Notes under the pieces: generated by a model
Seen by the model: the letters and a program-made list of their open reading frames with translations, nothing else
What the model was told of the DNA's origin: nothing
Databases searched by the model: none
NCBI RefSeq assembly: GCF_900116515.1
Contig: NZ_FPBA01000022.1
Span: 1 to 64,000 of the forward strand
Direction of reading: 5' to 3'
Length of the DNA stretch: 64,000 nt
From: Geodermatophilus amargosae
Lineage (GTDB): Bacteria > Actinomycetota > Actinomycetes > Mycobacteriales > Geodermatophilaceae
In this document: piece by piece, positions 41,181 through 49,425 of the stretch
Numbering within the stretch: the first letter of the stretch is position 1
Layout of the letters: each line of letters begins with the position of its first letter
Program-made: the position numbers and the translations under genes

Positions 41181-42665
41181 GTGTCCGGAGAGCCGCAGAG
41201 TCGCCCGGCCGTCGGGGCAGTCCCGCCGGCGGTACAGCAGACCGTGCGGGAGCTGGTGGACGTCTCCCCGGTGCTCGTGGAGCTGGGCGGGCGCTTCGCC
41301 GCCGCCGGGTTCGAGGCGCACCTGGTGGGCGGCTCGGTGCGCGACGCGCTGCTGGCCGCGGGCACCGAGGCGGCGGCGCCGGCCGGCGACCTCGACGTCA
41401 CCACCGACGCCCGGCCGGAACAGGTGCTCGGGCTCCTGCGCGGCTGGGCGGGTTCCACGTGGAACCAGGGCATCGCCTTCGGCACCGTCGGCGCCGAGGT
41501 CCGCGGCACCCGGCTGGAGATCACCACCTTCCGCGCCGACCGCTACGACCGGGAGTCGCGCAACCCCGAGGTGGCGTGGGGCGACTCGCTCGTCGACGAC
41601 CTGGCCCGCCGGGACTTCACGGTGAACGCCATGGCGGTGTCGCTGGGTCCCGACCGCACGGTCACCGACCCGTTCGGCGGTCTCGGCGACCTGCTCGCCC
41701 GCCGGCTGCGGACGCCCGGAGCGGCCGCGGACTCCTTCGCCGACGACCCGCTGCGGATGCTGCGGGCGGTCCGCTTCGTCGCCCAGCTCGGTCTCACGCC
41801 GGCCGACGAGGTGGTCGGGGCCATGACCGCGATGTCCGGCGAGCTGGCCCGCATCACGCCGGAGCGGGTGCAGGCTGAGCTGTCGAAGACGCTGCTGCAG
41901 GACTCCCCCCGGGCGGCGCTGGAGCTGTTCGTCTCCACCGGCCTGGCCGACGTCGTCCTGCCCGAGCTGCCGGCGCTGCGCATGGAGATCGACGAGCACC
42001 ACCAGCACAAGGACGTCTACAGCCACTCGCTAACCGTGCTGGACCAGGCGATCGCGCTGGAGCGCGCCGACCCGGACGCCCCGTCGCCGGACCTGGTGCT
42101 GCGGCTGGCGGCGCTGCTGCACGACATCGGCAAGCCGGCCACCCGCCGGCACGAGCCCCGCGGCCGGGTCTCCTTCCACCACCACGAGGTGGTCGGCGCC
42201 AAGCTCGTGCGCAAGCGGCTGACGGCGCTGCGCTACCCGAAGGACGTCGTGGAGGCGGTCGCGCGACTGACCTTCCTGCACCTGCGGTTCCACGGGTACG
42301 GCCGCGGCGAGTGGACCGACTCGGCGGTGCGCCGCTACGTCACCGACGCGGGCGACCTGTTGTCCCGGCTGCACAAGCTGGTCCGCTCGGACTGCACCAC
42401 GCGCAACCGGCGGCGGGCCGCGGCGCTGTCGGCCACCTACGACTCCCTCGAGCAGCGGATCGCGGAGCTGTCGGAGGCCGAGGACCTCGCGCGGGTCCGG
42501 CCCGACCTCGACGGCAACGCGATCATGGAGATCCTCGGCCTCCCGCCCGGCCGCGAGGTCGGCGAGGCCTGGCGGTTCCTCAAGGACCTCCGGCTCGAGC
42601 GCGGCCCCCTCGACCGCGACGAGGCCGAGGCCGAGCTGCGCGCCTGGTGGGCCGCGCGCGTCTGA
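41181..42665 (+). CDS. pcnA: CCA tRNA nucleotidyltransferase / poly(A) polymerase family
   Basis: About 494 residues from GTG 41181. It adds or repairs the CCA end of tRNAs, needed since the tRNAs here lack encoded CCA. The nucleotidyltransferase site is LVGGSVRDALL near 49 with DLDVTTDA, then RRDFTVNAMAV and DPLRMLRAVRF. An HD domain follows with LLHDIGKPATR near 311. A perfect parS-like palindrome lies inside at 41452-41465. Upstream frame extensions cross the NUDIX gene and are rejected. Confidence 0.95.
   Translation: MSGEPQSRPAVGAVPPAVQQTVRELVDVSPVLVELGGRFAAAGFEAHLVGGSVRDALLAAGTEAAAPAGDLDVTTDARPEQVLGLLRGWAGSTWNQGIAFGTVGAEVRGTRLEITTFRADRYDRESRNPEVAWGDSLVDDLARRDFTVNAMAVSLGPDRTVTDPFGGLGDLLARRLRTPGAAADSFADDPLRMLRAVRFVAQLGLTPADEVVGAMTAMSGELARITPERVQAELSKTLLQDSPRAALELFVSTGLADVVLPELPALRMEIDEHHQHKDVYSHSLTVLDQAIALERADPDAPSPDLVLRLAALLHDIGKPATRRHEPRGRVSFHHHEVVGAKLVRKRLTALRYPKDVVEAVARLTFLHLRFHGYGRGEWTDSAVRRYVTDAGDLLSRLHKLVRSDCTTRNRRRAAALSATYDSLEQRIAELSEAEDLARVRPDLDGNAIMEILGLPPGREVGEAWRFLKDLRLERGPLDRDEAEAELRAWWAARV
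41452..41465. promoter_or_regulatory. parS-like site inside pcnA
   Basis: GTTCCACGTGGAAC, identical to parS site 1. It lies in coding sequence about 15 kb from parA. Confidence 0.75.
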
Positions 42666-42791
42666 CTCCCCCGCGCGCCCGGCTCACCCGCGCCCGGCTC
42701 ACCCGCGCGGGTGGCACCGCCCGCCCGGCCCCTGCCCCGGCTCCCCGTCCGCCGGTAGGACGGACGGCCGGACCACGGGACGGGGCGACGG

Positions 42792-43859
42792 GTGCACGGG
42801 GCGGGACAGCAGCAGCGCGGCGGACGGCCGCCGTGGCCGTCGGAGCTGCCGCCCGGGCAGTGGCGGCCCCCCGTGCCGCCGCCGCTCCCGCCGGCCCTCC
42901 CGGCCTCACCCACCGCTCCCGCCTCGCCCACCGGCCGGGTGCCGCGGTGGGTGCTCGACGAGGCCACCGGCCGCGCCGTGGACCCCGCGCCCCGGCGCGC
43001 GTGGGAGGGCGGTCCCCCGCAGCCGCCGCGCCTCTGGTCGCCCGCCGTCCGCGGGGTGCTGTCGGTCGCCCTGGTCCTGGTGCTCCCCCTCGGGGCGGCC
43101 GTCCTGGCCGGCCCGCGCCCGTGGCCCTGGGAGGCCGGCTCCGCGTCCACCTCCCCCGACGTTCCGGCCCCCGGGGTCGGCGCGACGGCGGACCGGCCCA
43201 CGCCCGGCCACGAGGCGGCGGACGCACCGCTGGGCACGCCGGCGGCGGCCTCCGCCACCGGGACGTACGCCTTCGTCGAGCACCAGTCCACCGACGACGC
43301 CGTCCCGGTCGCCTACGACCCCTGCCGGCCGGTCCACTGGGTCATGCGGCCCGACGGCGCGCCACCGGGCGCGACCGGCCTGGCCGAGGAGGCGTTGTCC
43401 CGGCTGTCGGCGGCCACCGGACTCCGGTTCGTCTTCGACGGCACCACCGACGAGGCGTGGTCGCAGGACCGGGCGCCGTTCCAGCCCGGCCGGTACGGCG
43501 ACCGCTGGGCGCCGGTGCTGCTCACCTGGGCGACGCCCGACGAGGTCCCGGCCCTGGAGGGCACCGTCGCCGGCGTCGGCGGGAGCCAGGCCGCAGCGGC
43601 CGGCGCGACGTGGGTCTACGTCACCGGGGCGGTCGCCGTCGACACCGGCTGGACCGACACCGTCGCGGGGTCGGCCGAGGGGCGGGCGGCGATCCGGGCG
43701 ATCCTCATGCACGAGTTCGCCCACGTGCTCGGCCTCGACCACGTCGACGACCCCGCGGAGCTGATGCACCCGGAGTACCGGGGGCAGGAGGGCTTCGGCC
43801 CCGGCGACCTCGCCGGGCTCGCGGAGCTCGGCCGCGGCGCCTGCGCGCCGGGCCTCTAG
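42792..43859 (+). CDS. Membrane-anchored metzincin-type metalloprotease
   Basis: A 355-residue protein from GTG 42792. A proline-rich cytoplasmic N-terminus leads to one span (GVLSVALVLVLPLGAAVLAG) and an outside domain. The zinc motif HEFAHVLGLDH has His307, Glu308, His311, Gly314 and His317, followed by VDDPAELMHPEY, which supplies the Met-turn. This matches the matrixin-like M10 group. An upstream AYDPCRPVHWVM segment is typical of actinobacterial members. The substrate is unknown. Its TAG stop shares CTAG with the stop of the convergent MFS gene. Confidence 0.87.
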   Translation: MHGAGQQQRGGRPPWPSELPPGQWRPPVPPPLPPALPASPTAPASPTGRVPRWVLDEATGRAVDPAPRRAWEGGPPQPPRLWSPAVRGVLSVALVLVLPLGAAVLAGPRPWPWEAGSASTSPDVPAPGVGATADRPTPGHEAADAPLGTPAAASATGTYAFVEHQSTDDAVPVAYDPCRPVHWVMRPDGAPPGATGLAEEALSRLSAATGLRFVFDGTTDEAWSQDRAPFQPGRYGDRWAPVLLTWATPDEVPALEGTVAGVGGSQAAAAGATWVYVTGAVAVDTGWTDTVAGSAEGRAAIRAILMHEFAHVLGLDHVDDPAELMHPEYRGQEGFGPGDLAGLAELGRGACAPGL

Positions 43860-45142
43860 ACCTGCGCGGGCCGCCGGCTGCCGCGGAGGAACGCGGCGGC
43901 GGTCAGCGCGTACACGGCCGCGACGGCGACCAGCACCGGCACCGAGACGCCCGAGGCCGGCAGGACCAGCGCACCGGCCACCAGCGCCGCGACGTAGGTG
44001 ACGTTGACGAGGGTGTCGTAGACGGAGAACACCCGGCCGCGGACGTCGTCGCCGAGGGACTCCTGCAGCGTGGTGTCGACGCAGACCTTCACCCCCTGCG
44101 CGACGAAGCCGAGCACGAACCCGGCCGCCACGACGCCCGGCGGCGAGAAGGTCAGCCCCAGGAGCAGTTGCAGCGCACCGCCCCCCGCCAGCAGCAGCGC
44201 CGTCCACCGCCGGCGACCCAGCCGGCGCACCGCGGCCGGGGTGACCAGCGCCGCCAGCAGCGTGCCCACCGCGCCCGCGCCGACGACCTGGCCCAGGCCG
44301 ACCAGTCCGCCGGGGAACAGCGGCCCGGACCCCTCGAGCAGGGGACCGCGGTAGAGCAGCAGCGACACCAGCGTCAGCAGGCCGTAGCAGACCCGGTGCC
44401 CGGCGATCGCCAGCAGCGCGGCCCCGGCCGGCGGGTGCGCCGCCACGGACCGCACGCCCTCGGCCATCCCGGCGACGACCTGCCGCGCCGTCAGCCCGGC
44501 CGAGCGGGTGGCGGTGTCCGGGCCCAGGTCGGTCCGGCCGAAGCCGGCGGCGGTGGCGGCTGCCGCCAGGTAGGGCAGCGCGGCGCAGAGCGCCACGGCC
44601 GCGTAGCCGGCGTCCCCGGCCGGTGCCAGCTGCACCAGCCCCACCGCGACGCCGCCGCCGCCGACGGTGGCCACCGCGCCGGACGTCGTCGACAGGGCGT
44701 TGGCGGTCACCAGCGTGCCGGCGTCGGCGGTGTGCGGCAGCCCCGCCGACAGCGCCGACAGCACGAACCGGGTCACCGAGAAGACCGCGAGCCCCGCGAC
44801 GGCCAGCGGCAGGCCGGCCGCTCCGCCGAGGACCAGGGCCGCGACGACGGCGACCAGCCCGGCGCGCAGCAGGTCGGCGTGTACGAGCACCTGCCGCCGG
44901 CTCCACCGGTCCAGCCAGACGCCGGCGAACGGGCCGAGGAGCGAGTAGGGCATCAGGAGGACGGCGAAACCGGCTGCGACGGCGAGCGGATCGGTCGCCC
45001 GCTGTGGGTTGAACAGCACGGTCCCGGCGAGGGAGGCCTGGAAGACCCCGTCCCCGACCTGCGCGGACAGCCGGGTGAGGAGCAGCCGCCGGAAGTCAGG
45101 GCGGGACAGCAGGTGCCGCACGGTCGGAGCGGCCCGCTGCAC
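43856..45142 (-). CDS. MFS transporter
   Basis: A 428-residue protein from GTG 45142 with about 12 hydrophobic spans. The first loop between spans two and three has GVWLDRWSRRQVLVHADLLR, the MFS motif A. The sequence resembles major facilitators of unknown or drug substrates. No SD sequence is seen; TAGGGT six bases upstream suggests a leaderless start. Confidence 0.92.
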   Translation of the reverse strand: MQRAAPTVRHLLSRPDFRRLLLTRLSAQVGDGVFQASLAGTVLFNPQRATDPLAVAAGFAVLLMPYSLLGPFAGVWLDRWSRRQVLVHADLLRAGLVAVVAALVLGGAAGLPLAVAGLAVFSVTRFVLSALSAGLPHTADAGTLVTANALSTTSGAVATVGGGGVAVGLVQLAPAGDAGYAAVALCAALPYLAAAATAAGFGRTDLGPDTATRSAGLTARQVVAGMAEGVRSVAAHPPAGAALLAIAGHRVCYGLLTLVSLLLYRGPLLEGSGPLFPGGLVGLGQVVGAGAVGTLLAALVTPAAVRRLGRRRWTALLLAGGGALQLLLGLTFSPPGVVAAGFVLGFVAQGVKVCVDTTLQESLGDDVRGRVFSVYDTLVNVTYVAALVAGALVLPASGVSVPVLVAVAAVYALTAAAFLRGSRRPAQV

Positions 45143-45148
45143 CGGGTC

Positions 45149-45198
45149 ACCCTACGGCGCGGGCTCGACCTCCCCCGGGCCCCGGACTGTTGCACACT
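45149..45198. promoter_or_regulatory. Divergent promoters for the MFS and YqgE genes
   Basis: TAGGGT on the minus strand (45149-45154) is six bases before the MFS GTG. CACACT on the plus strand (45193-45198) is seven bases before the YqgE ATG. Both starts lack an SD sequence. Confidence 0.4.
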
Positions 45199-45205
45199 GG
45201 ACGGG

Positions 45206-45868
45206 ATGACTCCGGTGCCCTCGTCACCCGATCCCGAGTCCGGCCCGCCGATCCGGCCGGTCGCGGGCCGACGTCGCGCGGCGGTGCCCCGGCTGTCGAC
45301 CGGCACCCTCGACGACGTCGGCCCGGGCTCGCTGCTGGTCGCGATGCCCGCGCTCACCGACCCGAACTTCGCCGGCACCGTCGTCTACGTGCTCGACCAC
45401 AACGACACCGGCACGCTCGGCGTCGTCCTCGGCCGGCCCAGCCAGGTCGAGATCCGCGACGTGCTGCCCGGCTGGTGCGACCTCGCCGTCGAGCCGGGGG
45501 TCTTCCACGTCGGCGGCCCGTGCGAGACCGACACCGCGCTGTGCCTGGCCAGCTGCCCCGGCGCCGCGGCCGAGGGCGCGGGGCTGCGGCGGGTGGCCGG
45601 CGACGTCTACCTCGTCGACCTCGACGCCGACCCCGACGCCCTGGACGGCGGCCTGGCCGGGCTGCGGGTGTTCGCCGGGTACGCGGGCTGGTCCCCCGGC
45701 CAGCTGGCCGCCGAGGTCGCCGAGGGCGCCTGGGCGTGCGTGCCGGGCACCCCGGGTGACGTGCTCAGCGACCTGTCCGGGCCGGAGCTGTGGCGGGCGG
45801 TGCTCGCCCGGCAGACCGGCCGGCTGGCCGTGCTGTCGACGGCGCCCGCGGACCCGTCCGCCAACTGA
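45206..45868 (+). CDS. YqgE/AlgH family protein (UPF0301)
   Basis: A 220-residue protein from ATG 45206. The UPF0301 core is present: GSLLVAMPALTDPNFAGTV, VYVLDHNDTGTLGVVLGRP, and later VFAGYAGWSPGQLAAEV. The family is widespread and structurally known but its role is not settled. A long in-frame extension upstream is antisense to the MFS gene and rejected. Confidence 0.94.
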   Translation: MTPVPSSPDPESGPPIRPVAGRRRAAVPRLSTGTLDDVGPGSLLVAMPALTDPNFAGTVVYVLDHNDTGTLGVVLGRPSQVEIRDVLPGWCDLAVEPGVFHVGGPCETDTALCLASCPGAAAEGAGLRRVAGDVYLVDLDADPDALDGGLAGLRVFAGYAGWSPGQLAAEVAEGAWACVPGTPGDVLSDLSGPELWRAVLARQTGRLAVLSTAPADPSAN

Positions 45869-45935
45869 GTGATCCGGACACGCCGCAGGAGGACTCCGGG
45901 CGCGCACACCGGCGCGATCTGGTAAGAAAGGGGCC

Positions 45936-45970
45936 GGAGGGGGCGGTCTGGGGAAGAGGCCGCCCCCTCC
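45936..45970. terminator. Hairpin between convergent yqgE and lipoprotein genes
   Basis: Arms GGAGGGGGCGG (45936-45946) and CCGCCCCCTCC (45960-45970) pair perfectly. It lies in the 135-base gap between the two stops and can serve both directions. Confidence 0.8.
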
Positions 45971-46003
45971 TCCCATGTCCTGGTCCCTGCATAGGGTCCT
46001 GCG

Positions 46004-46762
46004 TCAGACCCCGACGGCCGCCGACACCTCCGGGTGCGCCGCCGCGTCCACCGTCTGCCCGTCCTCCGGCAGCGCGATCGTCCGCGGGCCGTGGTCGGAC
46101 AGGGTCACGGTGACGTCGGCGTCCTGGCCGGGCAGCGGGGTCACGTACTGCAGCAGCAGGTCGCTGGTGTCGTCCACGGCCACCGACCAGCCCGCCTCGC
46201 CGGCGTACACCGTGGCCAGCCGCCGGTCGATCGAGCGCTGGCCCTCCCAGGTGTGCTCCCCGCCGCGGAAGGCGGCGGCGTCGTCGGCCTCCGCGGCGCC
46301 GAGGTTGAGCAGCACGGTCACGAGCACGTCGGTCAGCGGCACCGCGTCCGGGCCGGTCGCCACCGGGCGGCGGACGAAGGGGGCGTCGGGCAGGCCCGCG
46401 GCGGCCAGGGCGTCGGACAGGCCCGGCACGTCGCCGAACCAGATCTGCTCGCGCGTGAAGAACAGCGTCCGGACGTCGTCGGGACGCTCGTCGCCGTAGT
46501 CGGTCACCGCCTGGGCGCGGCCGGCGGAGCCGGCGAAGTCGACCTCGCCGGTGAGCGTCAGCAGCCCGCCCTCGCCGAAGGGCGCGGTGACGACGACGTC
46601 CGCGCCGCCCTCCTCGGTGTCCCGGGCCAGCAGTCCGGCGAGCACGTCCGCCTCCTCGGCGGTCACCGGGTCACCCGGCTGCCGGTCGGCCTCGGGGTCG
46701 GAGCAGCCCGCGAGCAGCACGCCGAGCGTGACCAGCGCGGACGCGAGCAGGCGGCGCGGCAT
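46004..46762 (-). CDS. Lipoprotein, possibly LppX/LprG-like
   Basis: A 252-residue protein from ATG 46762. The signal MPRRLLASALVTLGVLLAGC has the lipobox LAGC with Cys20 as the lipid anchor. The mature part is beta-rich with GLLTLTGEVDFAG, TLFFTREQIWFGDVPG and DLLLQYVTPLPG. This pattern is like the LolA-fold LppX/LprG lipid carriers, but I am not certain. No SD is seen; TACGCT lies seven bases before the ATG. It lies downstream of ino1 after a terminator. Confidence 0.85.
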   Translation of the reverse strand: MPRRLLASALVTLGVLLAGCSDPEADRQPGDPVTAEEADVLAGLLARDTEEGGADVVVTAPFGEGGLLTLTGEVDFAGSAGRAQAVTDYGDERPDDVRTLFFTREQIWFGDVPGLSDALAAAGLPDAPFVRRPVATGPDAVPLTDVLVTVLLNLGAAEADDAAAFRGGEHTWEGQRSIDRRLATVYAGEAGWSVAVDDTSDLLLQYVTPLPGQDADVTVTLSDHGPRTIALPEDGQTVDAAAHPEVSAAVGV

Positions 46763-46769
46763 GGCGGTC

Positions 46770-46775
46770 AGCGTA
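46770..46775 (-). promoter_or_regulatory. Probable -10 element of the lipoprotein gene
   Basis: TACGCT ends seven bases before the ATG with no SD between, the leaderless layout. Confidence 0.45.
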
Positions 46776-46816
46776 GGCAGCCCCTCGGCGTCGGCGGCGT
46801 CCCGACAGGCCCGGGA

Positions 46817-46860
46817 CGCGACAGGGCCCGCCCTCCCGGAGGAGGACGGGCCCTGTCGCG
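46817..46860. terminator. Hairpin terminator after ino1
   Basis: Perfect 14-base arms at 46817-46830 and 46847-46860, with further pairing possible in the loop, lie 15 bases after the ino1 stop on the minus strand. Confidence 0.88.
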
Positions 46861-46875
46861 GAGGGGGTCCTGGCG

Positions 46876-47955
46876 TCAGCGCTCGACGTCGCCGCGGATG
46901 AAGGCCTCGACGGCGTCGCGGGCCTCGCTGTCGCTGTACTGCACCGGCGGGGACTTCATGAAGTACGACGACGCCGACAGGATCGGGCCGCCGATCCCGC
47001 GGTCCATGGCGATCTTCGCCGCGCGGACGGCGTCGATGATGATGCCGGCCGAGTTCGGGGAGTCCCAGACCTCGAGCTTGTACTCCAGGTTCAGCGGGAC
47101 GTCGCCGAACGCGCGGCCCTCGAGGCGGACGTAGGCCCACTTGCGGTCCGACAGCCACGGCACGTGGTCCGACGGGCCGATGTGCACGTTGTCGGTGCCC
47201 ATGTCGCGGTCGACCTGGCTGGTGACGGCCTGGGTCTTGGAGATCTTCTTGGACTCCAGGCGCTCGCGCTCGAGCATGTTCTTGAAGTCCATGTTGCCGC
47301 CGACGTTGAGCTGCATCGTGCGGTCGAGCTGCACGCCGCGGTCCTCGAACAGCTTGGCCAGCACCCGGTGGGTGATGGTCGCGCCGACCTGGCTCTTGAT
47401 GTCGTCGCCGATGATCGGGACGCCGGCGGCGGTGAACTTGTCCGCCCACTCCTCGGTCCCGGCGATGAACACCGGCAGGGCGTTGACGAAGGCGACACCG
47501 GCGTCGAGGGCGGCCTGCGCGTAGAACTCGGCGGCCTGCTGCGAGCCGACCGGCAGGTAGCAGACGAGGACGTCGGCACCGGACTCGCGCAGGGCGGTGA
47601 CGACGTCGACCGGCTCCTCGTCGGACTCCTCGATCGTGGCCCGGTAGTACTTGCCCAGGCCGTCGAGGGTGGTGCCGCGCTGCACCGTCACGCCGAGCGG
47701 CGGCACGTCAGTGATCTTGATGGTGTTGTTCTCGCTGGCGACGATGGCCTCGGAGAGGTCGCGGCCGACCTTCTTGGCGTCGACGTCGAACGCCGCGACG
47801 AACTGCACGTCGGAGACGTGGTAGTCGCCGAAGCGGACGTGCATGAGCCCGGGCACCGAGGTGTTCTCGTCGGCGTCGCGGTAGTAGTGCACACCCTGGA
47901 CGAGCGAGGCGGCGCAGTTACCGACGCCGACGATGGCGACCTTGACAGCTCCCAT
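46876..47955 (-). CDS. ino1: Inositol-3-phosphate synthase
   Basis: A 359-residue enzyme from ATG 47955 with an AGGGAAAG patch upstream. It converts glucose 6-phosphate to inositol 3-phosphate, the first step to phosphatidylinositol, mycothiol and related glycolipids. The NAD site is [16 protein letters not shown]; other family segments are [13 protein letters not shown] and [18 protein letters not shown]. It follows the padR gene by 135 bases on the same strand, the same pair as Rv0047c and ino1 (Rv0046c) in M. tuberculosis. Confidence 0.97.
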   Translation of the reverse strand: MGAVKVAIVGVGNCAASLVQGVHYYRDADENTSVPGLMHVRFGDYHVSDVQFVAAFDVDAKKVGRDLSEAIVASENNTIKITDVPPLGVTVQRGTTLDGLGKYYRATIEESDEEPVDVVTALRESGADVLVCYLPVGSQQAAEFYAQAALDAGVAFVNALPVFIAGTEEWADKFTAAGVPIIGDDIKSQVGATITHRVLAKLFEDRGVQLDRTMQLNVGGNMDFKNMLERERLESKKISKTQAVTSQVDRDMGTDNVHIGPSDHVPWLSDRKWAYVRLEGRAFGDVPLNLEYKLEVWDSPNSAGIIIDAVRAAKIAMDRGIGGPILSASSYFMKSPPVQYSDSEARDAVEAFIRGDVER

Positions 47956-48090
47956 TGCTTTCCCTTCTCCCTGGACCGGGTGGTCCGTGTCGCGGGACCG
48001 TTCCGGTCCTGGCGGTGGCTGCCGGCGGGCTCGACAGCCGTCGTGCCTGTGGTGCGGTGCTGCTCGGGGTGGTGCCGCGGAGGTGCGGCG

Positions 48091-48687
48091 TCACCCGTCG
48101 CCGGTCGGCGGGCGCTCGTCCCCCGGGCCCGGCTCGGGCCGGCGCCGCTCGCTGTCGATGAGCTCCGACAGCCAGCGCACCTCCCGGTCGACCGAGTCCA
48201 GGCCGTGGCGCTGCAGTTCCAGCGTGTAGCGGTCGAGCCGTTCGCGGGTCCGCGCCAGTGAGGACCGCAGGCCGTCCCGCTGCCGTTCGACCGTGCGGCG
48301 GCGCCCCTCGAGGATGCGCAGCCGCACGTCGGCGGCGGTGTGCCGGAAGAAGGCGAGGTGGACGCCGAAGAGCCTGCCGTCGTCGTACGCCTCGGGGCCG
48401 GCCTGGCTGACCAGCTCCGCGAAGCGTTCCTTGCCCTCCGCGGTGATCGTGTAGACCACCTTCCCGCGCCGGCCGGTGAGCGGCGGTGCGTCGGCCGGCA
48501 GCGGTGAGTGCCGGTCGGGCTCGTCGGTGGTGACGAGCCCGGCGGCGTACAACCGCTTGAGCGCGGGGTACAACGACCCGTAGGAGATGCTGCGCAGGCC
48601 CCCGAGCACCTCTGCGAGCTGTTTGCGCAGCTCGTAGCCGTGCATGGGGGACTGCTGCAGCAGTCCGAGGATGGCGAACTCGAGCAT
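48091..48687 (-). CDS. PadR family transcriptional regulator
   Basis: A 198-residue protein from ATG 48687 with GGGAGGCGAG directly upstream. The N-terminal winged helix is MLEFAILGLLQQSPMHGYEL with ISYGSLYPALKRLYAAGLV. The C-terminal half is a long helical Vir_act_alpha_C-type dimerisation region (LRILEGRRRTVERQRDGLR). A 10-base-arm palindrome just upstream of the gene looks like its own operator. It probably controls itself and ino1 downstream. Confidence 0.93.
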   Translation of the reverse strand: MLEFAILGLLQQSPMHGYELRKQLAEVLGGLRSISYGSLYPALKRLYAAGLVTTDEPDRHSPLPADAPPLTGRRGKVVYTITAEGKERFAELVSQAGPEAYDDGRLFGVHLAFFRHTAADVRLRILEGRRRTVERQRDGLRSSLARTRERLDRYTLELQRHGLDSVDREVRWLSELIDSERRRPEPGPGDERPPTGDG

Positions 48688-48713
48688 CTCGCCTCCCGCC
48701 GGATCCTGCCGTT

Positions 48714-48736
48714 CGATGTATCGAGACGATACATCG
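48714..48736. promoter_or_regulatory. PadR-type operator palindrome
   Basis: CGATGTATCG and CGATACATCG flank AGA as perfect complementary arms. The core ATGTATCN5GATACAT type is what PadR regulators bind. It lies 27 bases upstream of the padR start, and 95-130 bases before the divergent DUF5318 start. Confidence 0.8.
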
Positions 48737-48830
48737 GCAGGTGAACGGGCCGACAACTCGGCGTCCGTCGCCCGATCGGGGCCCGCCCGCACCCGTCCTC
48801 GCGCGCGGGGACGGGGGACGCGGGACTGCG

Positions 48831-48836
48831 TACATT
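48831..48836 (+). promoter_or_regulatory. Probable -10 element of the DUF5318 gene
   Basis: TACATT lies seven bases before the GTG with no SD between. This decides the start at 48844 over a TTG nine bases upstream, which would lie within the hexamer. Confidence 0.55.
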
Positions 48837-48843
48837 GGCGGCC

Positions 48844-49254
48844 GTGCCCGGACGTCGCTCCGTCGTCGACTACTCGCTGCAGCGGCGGGCCGTCCTGGCC
48901 GACGTCAGGTCCGGCCGCACCGGCCTGTTCGAGGTCTGCGACGCCAGCCCGTACCTGACCCGCGCGGCCCGCTACCACGGCCGGCAGACCGACGTGCCGT
49001 GCCCGGTCTGCCGCCGTGAACGGCTCACCCTGGTCGACTACGTCTACGGTGAGGGGCTGGGCCACGTGTCCGGGCAGGCGAAGACCGAGGCGGAGCTCGC
49101 CCGGATGGACGCCGCGCAGGAGGAGTTCTCCGTGTACACCGTCGAGGTGTGCCGCGGGTGCGGGTGGAACCACCTGGACTCCTCCTACGTCCTGGGAGTC
49201 GAGCCCGAGCCGGGGCGGCAGCCGCGCCGGCGCCGCCGCACCGCCACGGACTAG
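48844..49254 (+). CDS. DUF5318 family zinc-ribbon-like protein
   Basis: A 136-residue protein from GTG 48844. It begins VPGRRSVVDYSLQRRAVLAD and has two cysteine pairs, CPVCRRE and CRGCGWNHLD, which can bind one zinc. The family is conserved between the padR-ino1 pair and ponA (Rv0049 in M. tuberculosis). The role is unknown. The last 20 residues are basic. Confidence 0.9.
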   Translation: MPGRRSVVDYSLQRRAVLADVRSGRTGLFEVCDASPYLTRAARYHGRQTDVPCPVCRRERLTLVDYVYGEGLGHVSGQAKTEAELARMDAAQEEFSVYTVEVCRGCGWNHLDSSYVLGVEPEPGRQPRRRRRTATD

Positions 49255-49425
49255 CGCCTCCACGGGCCGGACCGCGCCGGTCGGCGGAGCACACCGGCGG
49301 ACCCGTCCGTCACACCCGTCCCGGGGGGACGGCGCGCCCGCGCGTCCTCCCCGGGCGCCACAGGTAACGACGCCACGCTGGGCCGGACCCGATCCGCCCA
49401 CCGACACCCGAGGAGGGGCTCCCTG

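Noticed and set aside
42311-45205. Upstream extension of the yqgE frame
   Set aside because: It runs through pcnA and antisense to the MFS gene; the UPF0301 core starts just after ATG 45206.
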